A stretch of 64,000 bases of DNA from NCBI GenBank assembly GCA_965656785.1, contig CBFHLY010000012.1, positions 1-64,000 on the forward strand. Direction: 5' to 3'. A model generated the notes under the pieces. The model saw only the letters and a list, made by a program, of their open reading frames with translations. It had not been told where the DNA came from and did not search any database. A program made the translations under genes and the position numbers. Positions 43,115 to 52,892 of this stretch are shown here, piece after piece; the stretch's first letter is position 1; each line of letters opens with the position of its first letter. This DNA comes from JALQTD01 sp965656785. Its GTDB lineage: Bacteria; Bacteroidota; Bacteroidia; Flavobacteriales_D; Sanyastnellaceae.

Positions 43115-46100
43115 AAATCCTCAAACTGGAAATCGAAAACCTCGCCTCGTTGAAGGGAAAGCACGTCTTGGATTTCACCTCCCCGCCCCTGCATCAATGC
43201 GGCTTGTTCCTCATCGCTGGGCCGACGGGCAGTGGGAAAACGACACTCCTGGACGCCTTGTCGTTGGCCTTGTACAACGAATTGCCGCGGATGGGTAAGG
43301 TGTCCAAACGCGACATTGACCAAACGGGCGCCCTCGTGACCCGACACACCGACCACGCCCTGGCCCGCGTCACCTACCGCTGCGCCTCCGGGACGTTCAT
43401 TTCGCAATGGCAAATCTCGAAGAACCGCAATGGCAACTGGCGGAATTACGACTTCGAGGTGTTCGATGAGAAGGGGAATTCCAAGGGGTTGCTGCGGAGC
43501 GAAGTGGCCCCTTTCAATGCCGAACGCATCGGTTTGGATTACGAGCAATTCACGCGGGCCATTGTGCTGGCGCAAGGCGAGTTTGCCCAGTTCCTGAAAA
43601 GTGGGGAAGACCAACGAGCGGCGCTGCTCGAAAAGATCACAGGGGACCGCATTTACCGGCAACTGGGAAAGGCAGCAGCTGAGCGGGCCAGCGGGTTGTT
43701 GGCGCAGGACAAAGACCTCAAGAACCAACAAGAAGGGTTGCGAGCTCAGGTGCTTGAGCCCGACCAAGCCGATGCGCTTTCGGTCGAAGTGGACGGATTG
43801 AATGCAACGGTTCAGTCCCAGCAAAAGGAGGTCCAGCAGCGCGAACGAGCACTTGAGATTCGAAAAGAATTGAACCAAGCAAAATCGTCCCTCGATGCGC
43901 GTCGAACGGCATTTGCTGCAGCCGAAGCACGGTGGACACATTGGAACAGCCTCCACGCTGAGGCGTGGTCGCGTCACCAAGCCTTGTTGCCCATCGAGTC
44001 GGTGGTCAGGCAGTGGTCAGAGGCCTCGGTACGATTGGCTTCAGCGAAAACTGAATTGTTGGGGTTGACCGCGGATCGGACGGCATCGCTCGAACGACTT
44101 GAATCGCAGCTAGAACGCGCTCAAGCATGGATTCCGACCCCCGTTGATCGGGCCACAATCGTCGAGCAACTTGACGCCCATTCGGAACAAGTTCGTGGGG
44201 TGGCCCGGCGTTTGAACAAAAAAAATGAGGAAGCCGCCACCCTCCAAGCTCAATTCAAACAGCAGGTTGAGTTTCAAACGAAACTGGAGTGGAGCGGAGA
44301 TCGAACCGCGGCGGAATGGTCGACCGCCCTGGGCCGAAACCACACAGAATGCACACAACAACTGGCCGAAGCGGAGTCCCAACTTGCGACCTGTGCGGCC
44401 CCCGGATTGGACGAGGCCTCCGCGGCGAATTGGGAACTGCGCGCAGAACAATGGATGCAACTGGAATCGGCTTGGAACGCCAAAAATGGGCGAGCCACCC
44501 AAATCCAATCGGCTTTGTCGACCAAGCGCACCCAATTGGCGGAAATTCCAGACCAACTCCGCGCATTGCAACAAGCCATGTTGCTGGCCACTTCCAAAGA
44601 ACAAACCGCAGAGGCCGAGTGGCGATACGCCGCATTGCACGCAGAAGTGGCCGCGCATCGAACGGAACTCACCGCTGGTCACCCCTGTCCCCTTTGCGGC
44701 GCCCTTGAGCACCCGTTCGCAGAAGACTTGCCTGAGCTCCATCCCGACGATAAAAAAGCGGCACGCGATCGTGCACAACAGGCGCGAATGGACGCTGAAT
44801 TGGCCTTAAAAGAGGCCAAACGAAAGCAACAAAGACTTCAGGATGAATTGAAGCTGCTCGAGCGGGAGTTGGAGGAATTGGGGTTGGATCCACTGAACGC
44901 GGAACTTCGCGAGGTCAAATCATTCTTTCCCGCGGATTGGGCGGAATGGGGAGGTGAACGTGTGCGGTCACAGGTCCGGGACTGGGTGGCCGCGAAGGGA
45001 CGGGCTCTGGAGGCGTCGAAGTTCCTCAACGGGGGGAATGAAGCCTCGCAACGGCTTGAACAGTTGGAGGCCAGCCGGGAGGAAGTCGGGGTGATTGAGC
45101 GGGAATTGAACGCGATTTGGCCTCAAGAAACAGCAGTGGATGATGCAGTCAGCGCATGGAAACTGGCTTGGAAACTCGAGCACAGCACCCTGCAATCCGT
45201 GAACCAGCGCACGGAACGAGTGGAAGCGGCCATCCTGCTGGAATCTGAGGCGGTCGAGGCCTGCGAACGGGAAGCGCAAGCCCTACTCGATGAATTGGGG
45301 CTTGCAGACCTGGGTACAGCGCATGCGCAGTTGCTCGATGGTGGGAAAGCTCAACAACTCGGCAAGGAGCGCGAACAGCTCAACATCGATCGCATCCAAG
45401 CCGTTGAACGCGTCAAAGAACAAGAAACGCGTGTCGCAGAATTGTTGGAAAACGACGCGAAGGAACCCGAAGAAACCCTGGAACTGCAGGCAAAAACCGC
45501 CGAAGAACAACTCCATGCCCTCCAAACAGAACGCGACGCACGCTTCGCTGAACTGCAACAACACCAAGGAGCACTCAAACAAATCGCGGTGCTGGAAAGG
45601 AAGCGAACCCAACTCCTTGGCGACGGCGAAAAGTGGCTGAAACTCCATGCGCTCATCGGCGACGGAGAAGGCAAAAAGTTCAACAAATTCGCCCAACAGT
45701 TGACCATGGGACAACTGCTCGCCATCGCCAACCGACGCCTGAAAGGACTCAGCGATCGCTACCGGTTCGCGGAGCCCGACGATAGCGGGAAACTCGCCGT
45801 CATCGACCAGCACATGGCAGGCGAACGGCGCGGGGTCAGCACCCTCAGCGGCGGGGAGACGTTCTTGATGAGCTTGGGGCTTGCTTTGGGATTGAGCGAT
45901 TTGGCGTCGCGGAACATCCAGATTGGCGACCTCTTCATCGATGAAGGGTTTGGCACCCTCGACGCGGATGCGTTGGAAGGCGTGCTGGACGTGCTCGACC
46001 GCCTGCAAACCGCCGGTGGGCGGAACGTGGGCATCATTTCGCACGTCGAGGGCCTCAAAGAGCGCGTCTCAACGCAAGTGCAGCTCACACCCAACGGTCA

Positions 46101-46137
46101 AGGGCACAGCACCCTTCGCGTGGTGCCAGAAAATTAG
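43111..46137 (+). CDS. sbcC: Exonuclease SbcC (Rad50-type ATPase subunit)
   Basis: SbcC is the SMC-like ATPase that holds DNA for SbcD. The 1008-residue protein has Walker A GPTGSGKT at residues 37-44 and long coiled coils around the zinc hook HPCPLCGALEHPF (Cys526, Cys529). The ABC signature LSGGETFLMSLG lies near 911-922 and Walker B LFIDEGFGTLD near 944-954. The size and motif order are typical. The stop codon shares bases with the stop of convergent scoB. Confidence 0.95.
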   Translation: MKILKLEIENLASLKGKHVLDFTSPPLHQCGLFLIAGPTGSGKTTLLDALSLALYNELPRMGKVSKRDIDQTGALVTRHTDHALARVTYRCASGTFISQWQISKNRNGNWRNYDFEVFDEKGNSKGLLRSEVAPFNAERIGLDYEQFTRAIVLAQGEFAQFLKSGEDQRAALLEKITGDRIYRQLGKAAAERASGLLAQDKDLKNQQEGLRAQVLEPDQADALSVEVDGLNATVQSQQKEVQQRERALEIRKELNQAKSSLDARRTAFAAAEARWTHWNSLHAEAWSRHQALLPIESVVRQWSEASVRLASAKTELLGLTADRTASLERLESQLERAQAWIPTPVDRATIVEQLDAHSEQVRGVARRLNKKNEEAATLQAQFKQQVEFQTKLEWSGDRTAAEWSTALGRNHTECTQQLAEAESQLATCAAPGLDEASAANWELRAEQWMQLESAWNAKNGRATQIQSALSTKRTQLAEIPDQLRALQQAMLLATSKEQTAEAEWRYAALHAEVAAHRTELTAGHPCPLCGALEHPFAEDLPELHPDDKKAARDRAQQARMDAELALKEAKRKQQRLQDELKLLERELEELGLDPLNAELREVKSFFPADWAEWGGERVRSQVRDWVAAKGRALEASKFLNGGNEASQRLEQLEASREEVGVIERELNAIWPQETAVDDAVSAWKLAWKLEHSTLQSVNQRTERVEAAILLESEAVEACEREAQALLDELGLADLGTAHAQLLDGGKAQQLGKEREQLNIDRIQAVERVKEQETRVAELLENDAKEPEETLELQAKTAEEQLHALQTERDARFAELQQHQGALKQIAVLERKRTQLLGDGEKWLKLHALIGDGEGKKFNKFAQQLTMGQLLAIANRRLKGLSDRYRFAEPDDSGKLAVIDQHMAGERRGVSTLSGGETFLMSLGLALGLSDLASRNIQIGDLFIDEGFGTLDADALEGVLDVLDRLQTAGGRNVGIISHVEGLKERVSTQVQLTPNGQGHSTLRVVPEN

Positions 46138-46787
46138 AGGCGCATCTCGGGGACCTCGTCCGGAACGACGAGCGGCCCTGCGGTGGCGGTTTGGATCTCC
46201 TCCACGGAAACTCCGGGCGCGCGCTCGACCAAGTGGAACGCGCCATCGCGAATGTCGAGCACGGCGAGGTTCGTCACGACGCGTCGGACGCACGCCACTC
46301 CGGTCAATGGAAGGGTACAGGCGGACAGCAATTTGGACTCCCCGCGCTTGTTCGTGTGCATCATCGCCACGATGATGTTCTCAGCACTGGCCACCAAATC
46401 CATGGCGCCCCCCATGCCCTTGACCATCAGTCCCGGGATTTTCCAATTCGCAATGTCGCCATTGGAACTGACCTCCATGGCGCCCAACACCGTCAACTGC
46501 ACGTGGCGTCCGCGGATCATGGCGAACGAGGTGGCGGAATCGAAGTAGACCGCACCTGGCATCGCCGTAATGGTCTGCTTGCCCGCGTTGATGAGGTCGG
46601 CATCTTCCGTGCCCTCTTCGGGGAACGGTCCCATGCCGAGGATGCCGTTTTCAGACTGGAATTCCACCTCCAAACCCTCCGGAATGTAGTTCGCTACCAG
46701 GGTCGGAATGCCGATGCCCAGGTTGACGTACCAACCGCCTTGAACTTCTTGCGCAATGCGGCGTGCGATGTCGTTTTTAGATAACAT
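46134..46787 (-). CDS. scoB: 3-oxoacid CoA-transferase subunit B
   Basis: With ScoA this enzyme moves CoA from succinyl-CoA to acetoacetate or another 3-oxoacid. The 217-residue protein contains VNLGIGIPTLVANYIPEG and the catalytic-Glu motif FQSENGILGMGPFP, then GAMEVSSNGDIANWKIPG and ENIIVAMMHTNKRGESKL. The start at 46787 (MLSKNDIARRIAQEV) matches the family. It lies four bases after scoA and its stop codon overlaps that of sbcC. Confidence 0.93.
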   Translation of the reverse strand: MLSKNDIARRIAQEVQGGWYVNLGIGIPTLVANYIPEGLEVEFQSENGILGMGPFPEEGTEDADLINAGKQTITAMPGAVYFDSATSFAMIRGRHVQLTVLGAMEVSSNGDIANWKIPGLMVKGMGGAMDLVASAENIIVAMMHTNKRGESKLLSACTLPLTGVACVRRVVTNLAVLDIRDGAFHLVERAPGVSVEEIQTATAGPLVVPDEVPEMRL

Positions 46788-46791
46788 GAGA

Positions 46792-47499
46792 TCAAGCTTT
46801 TGCCGGACGAACCGTGCGTTGTTCAATGCGCTTTTCAAACCGGTCGCCTTGGAAAATGCGCTGGACAAAGATGCCCGGCGTGTGGATTTCATTGGGGTCC
46901 AGTTCCCCTGCAGGAACCAACTCCTCCACTTCAGCGACCGTGATGCGACCGGCCATGGCCATCATCGGATTGAAGTTGCGTGCCGTGGCCTTGTACACCA
47001 AGTTCCCTGCCGTATCGCCCTTCCAAGCCTTGACAAATGCAAAATCAGCCGTAAGCGCAGTTTCTAAAATGTGCGGCTTTCCATCGAACTCCCGCACCTC
47101 CTTGCCCTCCGCTACCTCGGTACCGAAACCGGCCGGGGTGAAAAAAGCAGGGATGCCGGCGCCCCCTGCTCGGCAACGTTCGGCCAGGGATCCCTGAGGA
47201 ATGAGGTCCACCTCGAGCTCACCGGAGAGCATTTGGCGCTCGAACTCGTCGTTTTCCCCGACGTAGGAGGAAATCATCTTCCGGATTTGGCGCCCTTGCA
47301 ACAACAAGCCCAATCCGAAGTCATCGACCCCCGCGTTGTTTGAAATGCACACCAAGTCCTTCACGCCGCGGCGCTTCAGCTCCGCAATGGCGTGCTCCGG
47401 GATGCCGCACAGCCCGAAGCCACCGAGCATCAGGGTCATGCCACTTTCAATCCCTTCGCAAGCCGCTTGCGCGTCCTTGACTGTCTTTGTTATCGCCAT
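46792..47499 (-). CDS. scoA: 3-oxoacid CoA-transferase subunit A
   Basis: The 235-residue alpha subunit has GMTLMLGGFGLCGIPEHAI, the SNNAGVDDFGLGLLL segment, and GGAGIPAFFTPAGFGTEVAEGKE, all typical of the succinyl-CoA:acetoacetate transferase family. The start at 47499 (MAITKTVKDAQAACEG) is used because the longer frame overlaps the 3' end of the upstream PBP1A gene. It begins 11 bases after PBP1A and precedes scoB, so the three may be cotranscribed. Confidence 0.93.
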   Translation of the reverse strand: MAITKTVKDAQAACEGIESGMTLMLGGFGLCGIPEHAIAELKRRGVKDLVCISNNAGVDDFGLGLLLQGRQIRKMISSYVGENDEFERQMLSGELEVDLIPQGSLAERCRAGGAGIPAFFTPAGFGTEVAEGKEVREFDGKPHILETALTADFAFVKAWKGDTAGNLVYKATARNFNPMMAMAGRITVAEVEELVPAGELDPNEIHTPGIFVQRIFQGDRFEKRIEQRTVRPAKA

Positions 47500-47509
47500 C
47501 TCAATGTGG

Positions 47510-49990
47510 TTAATCGAATAATCCGTCTTCCGCTTCGTTGGGGTTGCCAAACGGTGTCCCGCGCAGCAACAAGCTCTCCTCGCAATCCAACGAATCCAAC
47601 CCCAACTGCTCGGGCAATGCGAAATCCGCGCCGCTCAGTCCGATGCGCGGATTGGCAAGCGCCTCCTTCATGTAGTAGCCGAAAATCGGCAATGCGGTGT
47701 TGGCGCCCTGTCCAAAACGAATGGTGCTGAATCGAACCGCTGGATCCTGCGCCCCGACCCAGATTCCCGTTACCAGGTCGGGAGTGAGGCCCATGAACCA
47801 TCCGTCCGTGTGCCCCTGCGTCGTTCCGGTCTTACCGGCCAGCGGAATGGTCAAGCCGTCGTAGTCGCGGGATTGCAAATCCATGCGCAAGCGAATCCCC
47901 GTGCCTTTTCGCTCACCTGTCTCGATGCTGTACGCGCCATCCACGACGCCCTTCATCATTTCCACGATCGTCGCCGCGGTGCGGGCGTCGAGGCCTTGGT
48001 GGATTTCCGGTTCTGGCGTGTAGATGACGTTGCCGAATTTGTCCTCGATGCGCGCAATGTAGGTCGGCCGCACATACACGCCGCCGTTGACCAGTGCGGC
48101 ATTGGCGGACGTGATTTCCTTCAGCGTCATTTGGGCCGCACCGAGGGCAATGGAAGGGACCTCGGGGATTTCGGACTCGATGCCCAACGCGTAGGCCAGT
48201 TCCGCAACCCGGTGCGCACCGAATTCCTTGATGAGCTTCGCCGTCACGGTGTTCATGGAATTTGCAAGAGCGTACTCGAGGGTCACGATGTCCCCGTATT
48301 CGAAGTCGGAATTGTCTGGGCACCAGTCCGGTTGACCGTCTGGCATTTCGATGCAGATTTTTTGGTTCGGAATCTCGGTGCACCGGTTCATGCCGTAGCG
48401 CAGCGCGGTCGCGTAAACGAAGGGCTTGAAAATCGAGCCCACTTGGCGACGGCTCTGGCTGACGTTGTCGTACTTGAATTGTCGGTAATCGATGCCACCA
48501 ACCCATGCTTTGATGTGACCCGTCTGAGGCTCAATCGACATCAATCCCGCATGCAAGAAGTGCTTCCGGTGCTTGATGGAGTCCATCGGGGTCATGACCG
48601 TGTCCACAAGGCCGGCGTGCGAGAACACGCGCATGGGGACCGGGGTGTCAAAGGCCTGCTTGATTTCCTTTTCCGTGGGCCGGTGCCACGTGTGGCTGCA
48701 ACCGCCTTTTTCGGCGTCGCATCGCCACGTGTTTTGGCCTTCCTGGGAATCCTTCACGATGTAAAACCCGGGGCGCTTGCACTCAGGGCACAACTTGCCT
48801 GTGGCGACCAAATACCGCTCGCTTTCGCGCACGGCTTGATCGAGGATGTTGTCGCGCACGCGGCGGTCAATTCCGGAATAGAATGGCCATTCTGAAGCGG
48901 ACCTGCGGCGCAAGTCCTGATCCAAACTCGCTTGCAATTCCCCTGCAAGGTGGCGATGTACGGCTTGCTCAGCGGCCCGCTGCAACCGGCTGTCGATGGT
49001 CGTAAACACTTGGATACCATCCCGATACAAGTCGTATGGTGCGCCATCCGCCTTCCGGATGAGGTACTCGCCCGTGGCGTCCTTCTCGGACAAAAGCCGC
49101 TTCAACTCACTGCGCAACGCTTCCCGGAAATAGGGAGCAATGCCCTCGTCGTGGCTTACGCGTTGGAAATTCAATCCGAGGGGAAGGGCGGAAAGGGAGT
49201 CGTACTGGGCAGGGGAGAGTCGGTCGTATTTCACCATTTGGCTCAGCACCACATTGCGGCGATTCAAAACCAATTCTTCCCGGCGCATGGGGTTGAAGAG
49301 CGAGCTGTTCTTCAACATTCCGATGAGCATCGCGGACTCTTGAATATTCAACTCCTGAACGTCTTTGTCAAAGTAGATGTTCGCAGCGGATTTGATGCCA
49401 ACTGCTTGATTCAAAAAGTCATAACGATTGAGGTAGAGGGCGATGATCTCGCCTTTGGTGTAGTGACGCTCGAGCCGAGCAGCGATGATCCACTCCTTCG
49501 GTTTCTGCAACAGTGCCCGTTCGAGAAGGCTCGTTTGATCATACGATTCTGTGAACAGCAATTTGGCCAATTGCTGGGTGATGGTGCTGCCCCCACCGCG
49601 GGAGCCCATGAAGGCAATCGCTCGCGCCAACCCGATGAAATCCAACCCGCTGTGGGACTCAAATCGGGCGTCCTCCGTGCTGATCAACGCACCGACCAAG
49701 TGGTCGGGCAGCTCATCGAACCGCGCATCAGACCGATTCTCTGCATAGTACCGACCGATGATTCGACCGTCGGAAGAATACACCCGGGTGGCCAAATCGG
49801 TCTTCGGGTTCGCCAACGTTTCCGTATCCGGCAAGTTTCCCAACGAGGCCACCGCGACCAATGCTGCCAAGCCCAACAACGGACCCAACCCGATTAACCA
49901 AAACCACGCCGCTTGCCGGCCAAATCGGGACCCTTTCTTTCCCTGGCCCCGCTTCGATGCGGGTTTTTTCGTCTGTTGCTTCGCTGCCAT
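47510..49990 (-). CDS. mrcA: Penicillin-binding protein 1A (class A) with a four-Cys insert
   Basis: This bifunctional peptidoglycan synthase of 826 residues has one membrane helix (about 27-50). The GT51 glycosyltransferase domain contains EDARFESHSGLD (Glu107). The transpeptidase has S-x-x-K (Ser519 in GSIFKPF), S-x-N in ANSMNTV and K-T-G at about 720. Between the two domains is an insert with CPEC (Cys401, Cys404), Cys424 and Cys431, resembling a zinc ribbon, which is unexpected in a periplasmic enzyme. The start at 49990 (MAAKQQTKKPASKRG) gives the usual basic cytoplasmic tail. Confidence 0.93.
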   Translation of the reverse strand: MAAKQQTKKPASKRGQGKKGSRFGRQAAWFWLIGLGPLLGLAALVAVASLGNLPDTETLANPKTDLATRVYSSDGRIIGRYYAENRSDARFDELPDHLVGALISTEDARFESHSGLDFIGLARAIAFMGSRGGGSTITQQLAKLLFTESYDQTSLLERALLQKPKEWIIAARLERHYTKGEIIALYLNRYDFLNQAVGIKSAANIYFDKDVQELNIQESAMLIGMLKNSSLFNPMRREELVLNRRNVVLSQMVKYDRLSPAQYDSLSALPLGLNFQRVSHDEGIAPYFREALRSELKRLLSEKDATGEYLIRKADGAPYDLYRDGIQVFTTIDSRLQRAAEQAVHRHLAGELQASLDQDLRRRSASEWPFYSGIDRRVRDNILDQAVRESERYLVATGKLCPECKRPGFYIVKDSQEGQNTWRCDAEKGGCSHTWHRPTEKEIKQAFDTPVPMRVFSHAGLVDTVMTPMDSIKHRKHFLHAGLMSIEPQTGHIKAWVGGIDYRQFKYDNVSQSRRQVGSIFKPFVYATALRYGMNRCTEIPNQKICIEMPDGQPDWCPDNSDFEYGDIVTLEYALANSMNTVTAKLIKEFGAHRVAELAYALGIESEIPEVPSIALGAAQMTLKEITSANAALVNGGVYVRPTYIARIEDKFGNVIYTPEPEIHQGLDARTAATIVEMMKGVVDGAYSIETGERKGTGIRLRMDLQSRDYDGLTIPLAGKTGTTQGHTDGWFMGLTPDLVTGIWVGAQDPAVRFSTIRFGQGANTALPIFGYYMKEALANPRIGLSGADFALPEQLGLDSLDCEESLLLRGTPFGNPNEAEDGLFD

Positions 49991-50092
49991 TCCAAGTACA
50001 AGATTAGTCAAACCGAGCCAACCGCCGCTGCTTGCCAGACGCAAAGGTCCGTTAAACGTGCGCATGCTGCCCACTGCGCGACCCGTTCGCCC

Positions 50093-50100
50093 TAAATTTG
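50093..50100 (+). promoter_or_regulatory. -7 element for rseP
   Basis: TAAATTTG is an exact -7 match 20 bases before the rseP ATG. No TTG is seen at the expected spacing. It lies in the divergent region shared with PBP1A. Confidence 0.5.
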
Positions 50101-50120
50101 TCCTTCATCAACGCATTCCC

Positions 50121-51458
50121 ATGGTTGCCCTCATCAAAGCGGCTCAACTCCTGCTGAGCCTTTCCTTGCTCATTTTCCTTCACGAACTCGGGCATTACCT
50201 GGCCGCGCGCAAGTTCAACACGCGCGTCGAGAAGTTCTACCTGTTCATGAACCCGTGGTTTTCGTTGTACAAAAAGCAAATCGGGGAGACCGAGTGGGGG
50301 CTGGGCTGGCTGCCGCTCGGCGGTTACGTGAAAATCGCCGGCATGATCGACGAGTCGATGGACACGGAGCAAATGAAGCAACCCGTTCAGCCATGGGAAT
50401 TCCGCGCCAAGCCCGCGTGGCAACGCCTCATCATCATGCTGGGAGGCATCATCGTCAACCTCATCGTCGGATTCGTCATTTACGCAATGGTGCTGGGGGT
50501 ATGGGGTGAAAACGTGCTGCCCATGCAGAACATGCCGTACGGCATCGAAATCAATGAAGAAGTCGAGCATTGGGGCCTGGAGAACGGGGACCAAATCCTG
50601 ACTGTCAATGGAGAAGAAGCACCCCATTTCGATCGGCTGCGTCAAACCCTGTTCTTTGAATCGATCACCTCCATCGAGGTGTTGCGCGACGGAGCGCGTG
50701 TGGAGTTGGAAATGCAAGGCGATTTGGGACAAGACATGGTCGATCGCGGCGTGCGACGGCCGTTCATGCCGAGGCGTCCTTGCGTCGTGGCACAAGTCGC
50801 CCCCAACTCCCCCGCGGAAGCCGCTGGGCTTCAAACGGGAGACCGTTTTTTGAGCTTGAACGGGCGGCCTACAAGGTTCTTCGACGAAGCAACTGCCATC
50901 TTGCGCGCCAACCCCTCCTCCCCGTTCGTGCTGACGGTGGAGGATTCTACGGGGGTTGCTCGAGATTTGGCTGTCATGACGGACTCTACCGGGGCATTGG
51001 GTTTCATCAGTGCCGGGTTCAATGCCTTCCCGGAAATTGCATTTGTCGACAAGGAGTACAACGCATTGGAGGCGATGGCAGGAGGGCTGAGTACGGCCGT
51101 GAATACGTTCCGGGAATACGCGTTGTCGCTTCGGTTTTTGGCTTCCAAATCGGGCATGACCCAGGTTGGAAGTTTGGTGACTTTCGGAAGCGTATTCGAT
51201 GCCGGTTGGGATTGGCAAATTTTCTGGCGGAACACGGCATTCTTCTCGATCATCCTGGCCTTCATGAACTTGCTGCCCATCCCAGCGCTCGATGGCGGCC
51301 ACGTGATGTTCTTGCTGTATGAAATGATCGTCGGAAAGCCTGCGCCTCAACGGTTTTTGGAAATCGCGCAAACCGTCGGCTTCATCTTCTTGCTGATGCT
51401 CATGGCCTTGGCAATTGGGAACGACGTATTCCGCGTGCTTACGGGTCAGTTTGGTTAA
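50121..51458 (+). CDS. rseP: Site-2 intramembrane metalloprotease RseP
   Basis: RseP cuts transmembrane segments of anti-sigma factors and remnant signal peptides. The 445-residue protein has HELGH at residues 21-25 in the first membrane helix. A GGYVKIAGM loop follows, then two PDZ-like regions (one around APNSPAEAAGLQTGDRFLSL) and the second metal-binding motif PALDGGHV near residue 390. The ATG at 50121 is chosen because HExxH lies close to the N-terminus in this family; the longer frame reads back into mrcA. Confidence 0.94.
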   Translation: MVALIKAAQLLLSLSLLIFLHELGHYLAARKFNTRVEKFYLFMNPWFSLYKKQIGETEWGLGWLPLGGYVKIAGMIDESMDTEQMKQPVQPWEFRAKPAWQRLIIMLGGIIVNLIVGFVIYAMVLGVWGENVLPMQNMPYGIEINEEVEHWGLENGDQILTVNGEEAPHFDRLRQTLFFESITSIEVLRDGARVELEMQGDLGQDMVDRGVRRPFMPRRPCVVAQVAPNSPAEAAGLQTGDRFLSLNGRPTRFFDEATAILRANPSSPFVLTVEDSTGVARDLAVMTDSTGALGFISAGFNAFPEIAFVDKEYNALEAMAGGLSTAVNTFREYALSLRFLASKSGMTQVGSLVTFGSVFDAGWDWQIFWRNTAFFSIILAFMNLLPIPALDGGHVMFLLYEMIVGKPAPQRFLEIAQTVGFIFLLMLMALAIGNDVFRVLTGQFG

Positions 51459-51488
51459 TCCCTTCTGCCAAGCGCGGCCACACACCCC

Positions 51489-52892
51489 ATGAACGTCACG
51501 GACATCAACGCTTACGGATTGGTAATTGGCGGTTCCCTCGTCATCATCCTTTCGTATTTCGCCAACCTGTTGGCCAAACGCACGAACATCCCCAGCGTGT
51601 TGGTGCTCATCGGCATGGGCATTGCCATCCGCCAAGGCCTCAATGCCATAGGGCTGACGGAAATTCCCTTCGAAGGACTCGTGTTGGAGTTGCTCGGAAC
51701 GGTGGGATTGATCTTCATCGTCCTGGAAGCGGCGTTGGACCTTCAGTTGACTCGGGACAAGCGCACGCTCATCATCAAAAGCGCCTCGCTCGCGTTGCTG
51801 GCCCTGATTGGAAGTTCGCTCGCCATTGCCTGGTTCTTGCAGGTCAGCATGGATTTTCCATTTTACGAAGGCTTGGTCTATGGCATTCCGCTTTCCATCA
51901 TGAGCAGCGCCATCATCATCCCGAGCGTTGGGGGGTTGCACCACGACCCGAAGGAGTTCATGGTTTACGAGAGCACGTTTTCGGACATTTTCGGGATCAT
52001 GGCGTTTTACCTGCTGCTGGGCAACTCGGAATCCGCCTCTCCGCAAGAGGTGTTGCTCAGCATCGGATCCAACTTGTTCTTGACCTTGGTCATTGCCATC
52101 CTCGTGAGCTATTTGTTGGTTTGGATCCTTCAAAAAATCACGAGTTCGGTGAAACTGTTCTTGAGCATCGCCGTCCTGCTTTTGATTTACTCCATCCAAA
52201 AACTCCTGCACCTCAGTCCGCTCATCCTCATCCTGATCTTCGGCTTGATGCTGAACAACCATCGGTTGTTCTTTCCGCAATGGCGCAATGCCTTGAGAGG
52301 CGGGCGGTTGGGACGATGGTTTGGGAGTAAGGAGGAGCACCAAAGCGATGGCTCGGGTTGGCCTGCTCATTTGTTGGATGACAAACGAATGAGCGTACTT
52401 CACCACGACTATCATCTCCTCACCTTGGAGAGTGCGTTTGTGATTCGCACGTTCTTCTTTGTGCTGTTTGGCATGACGGTTTCGCTTGCTGCCCTCAGCG
52501 ATCTGCAGGTCATCATGGAAGGGCTCATCATTTGCGTCATCTTATTTGCCATCCGTTTCCTCTTCCTGCTGCTCTTCAAACGCGAAGCGATGTTCCCTTT
52601 GCTGTACATCGCTCCGAGGGGATTGATCACGATTTTGCTCTTCTTCCAAATCCAGAGTTCGTACCCCGATTTCGTTCAGCCCGGCTTCGACCAAGGCATC
52701 CTGCTGGTCGTCATTCTCATTACAAGCATTGTGATGACCGTGGCGTTGGTGCAACACGGATTGGGCGTGAAGGAAATTCCTCGGGAACCAGGAACCGCTG
52801 CACTGGAATTGAGCGATCAGGACCTGCACGGGAAGAACAATCCCCCGGGTGAACGCCTGACCCAGCCGCCCAATTCCAGCGCCAACAACTGA
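51489..52892 (+). CDS. Cation/proton antiporter (CPA family)
   Basis: The 467-residue integral membrane protein has about twelve hydrophobic segments of the Na+/H+ exchanger fold. Recognisable parts are NIPSVLVLIGMGIAIRQGL, LGTVGLIFIVLEAALDLQL and the conserved acidic stretch ESTFSDIFGIMAFYLLL. IAPRGLITILLFF lies near the end. Na+ or K+ specificity cannot be read from sequence. It follows rseP by 30 bases without an obvious promoter. Its hydrophilic C-terminal tail overlaps the 3' end of convergent dprA by 76 bases. Confidence 0.88.
   Translation: MNVTDINAYGLVIGGSLVIILSYFANLLAKRTNIPSVLVLIGMGIAIRQGLNAIGLTEIPFEGLVLELLGTVGLIFIVLEAALDLQLTRDKRTLIIKSASLALLALIGSSLAIAWFLQVSMDFPFYEGLVYGIPLSIMSSAIIIPSVGGLHHDPKEFMVYESTFSDIFGIMAFYLLLGNSESASPQEVLLSIGSNLFLTLVIAILVSYLLVWILQKITSSVKLFLSIAVLLLIYSIQKLLHLSPLILILIFGLMLNNHRLFFPQWRNALRGGRLGRWFGSKEEHQSDGSGWPAHLLDDKRMSVLHHDYHLLTLESAFVIRTFFFVLFGMTVSLAALSDLQVIMEGLIICVILFAIRFLFLLLFKREAMFPLLYIAPRGLITILLFFQIQSSYPDFVQPGFDQGILLVVILITSIVMTVALVQHGLGVKEIPREPGTAALELSDQDLHGKNNPPGERLTQPPNSSANN

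Noticed and set aside
50052..52415. 787-codon antisense frame opposite rseP and the antiporter
   Set aside because: The product is a charge-rich shadow without domains, and both plus-strand membrane proteins are well supported.
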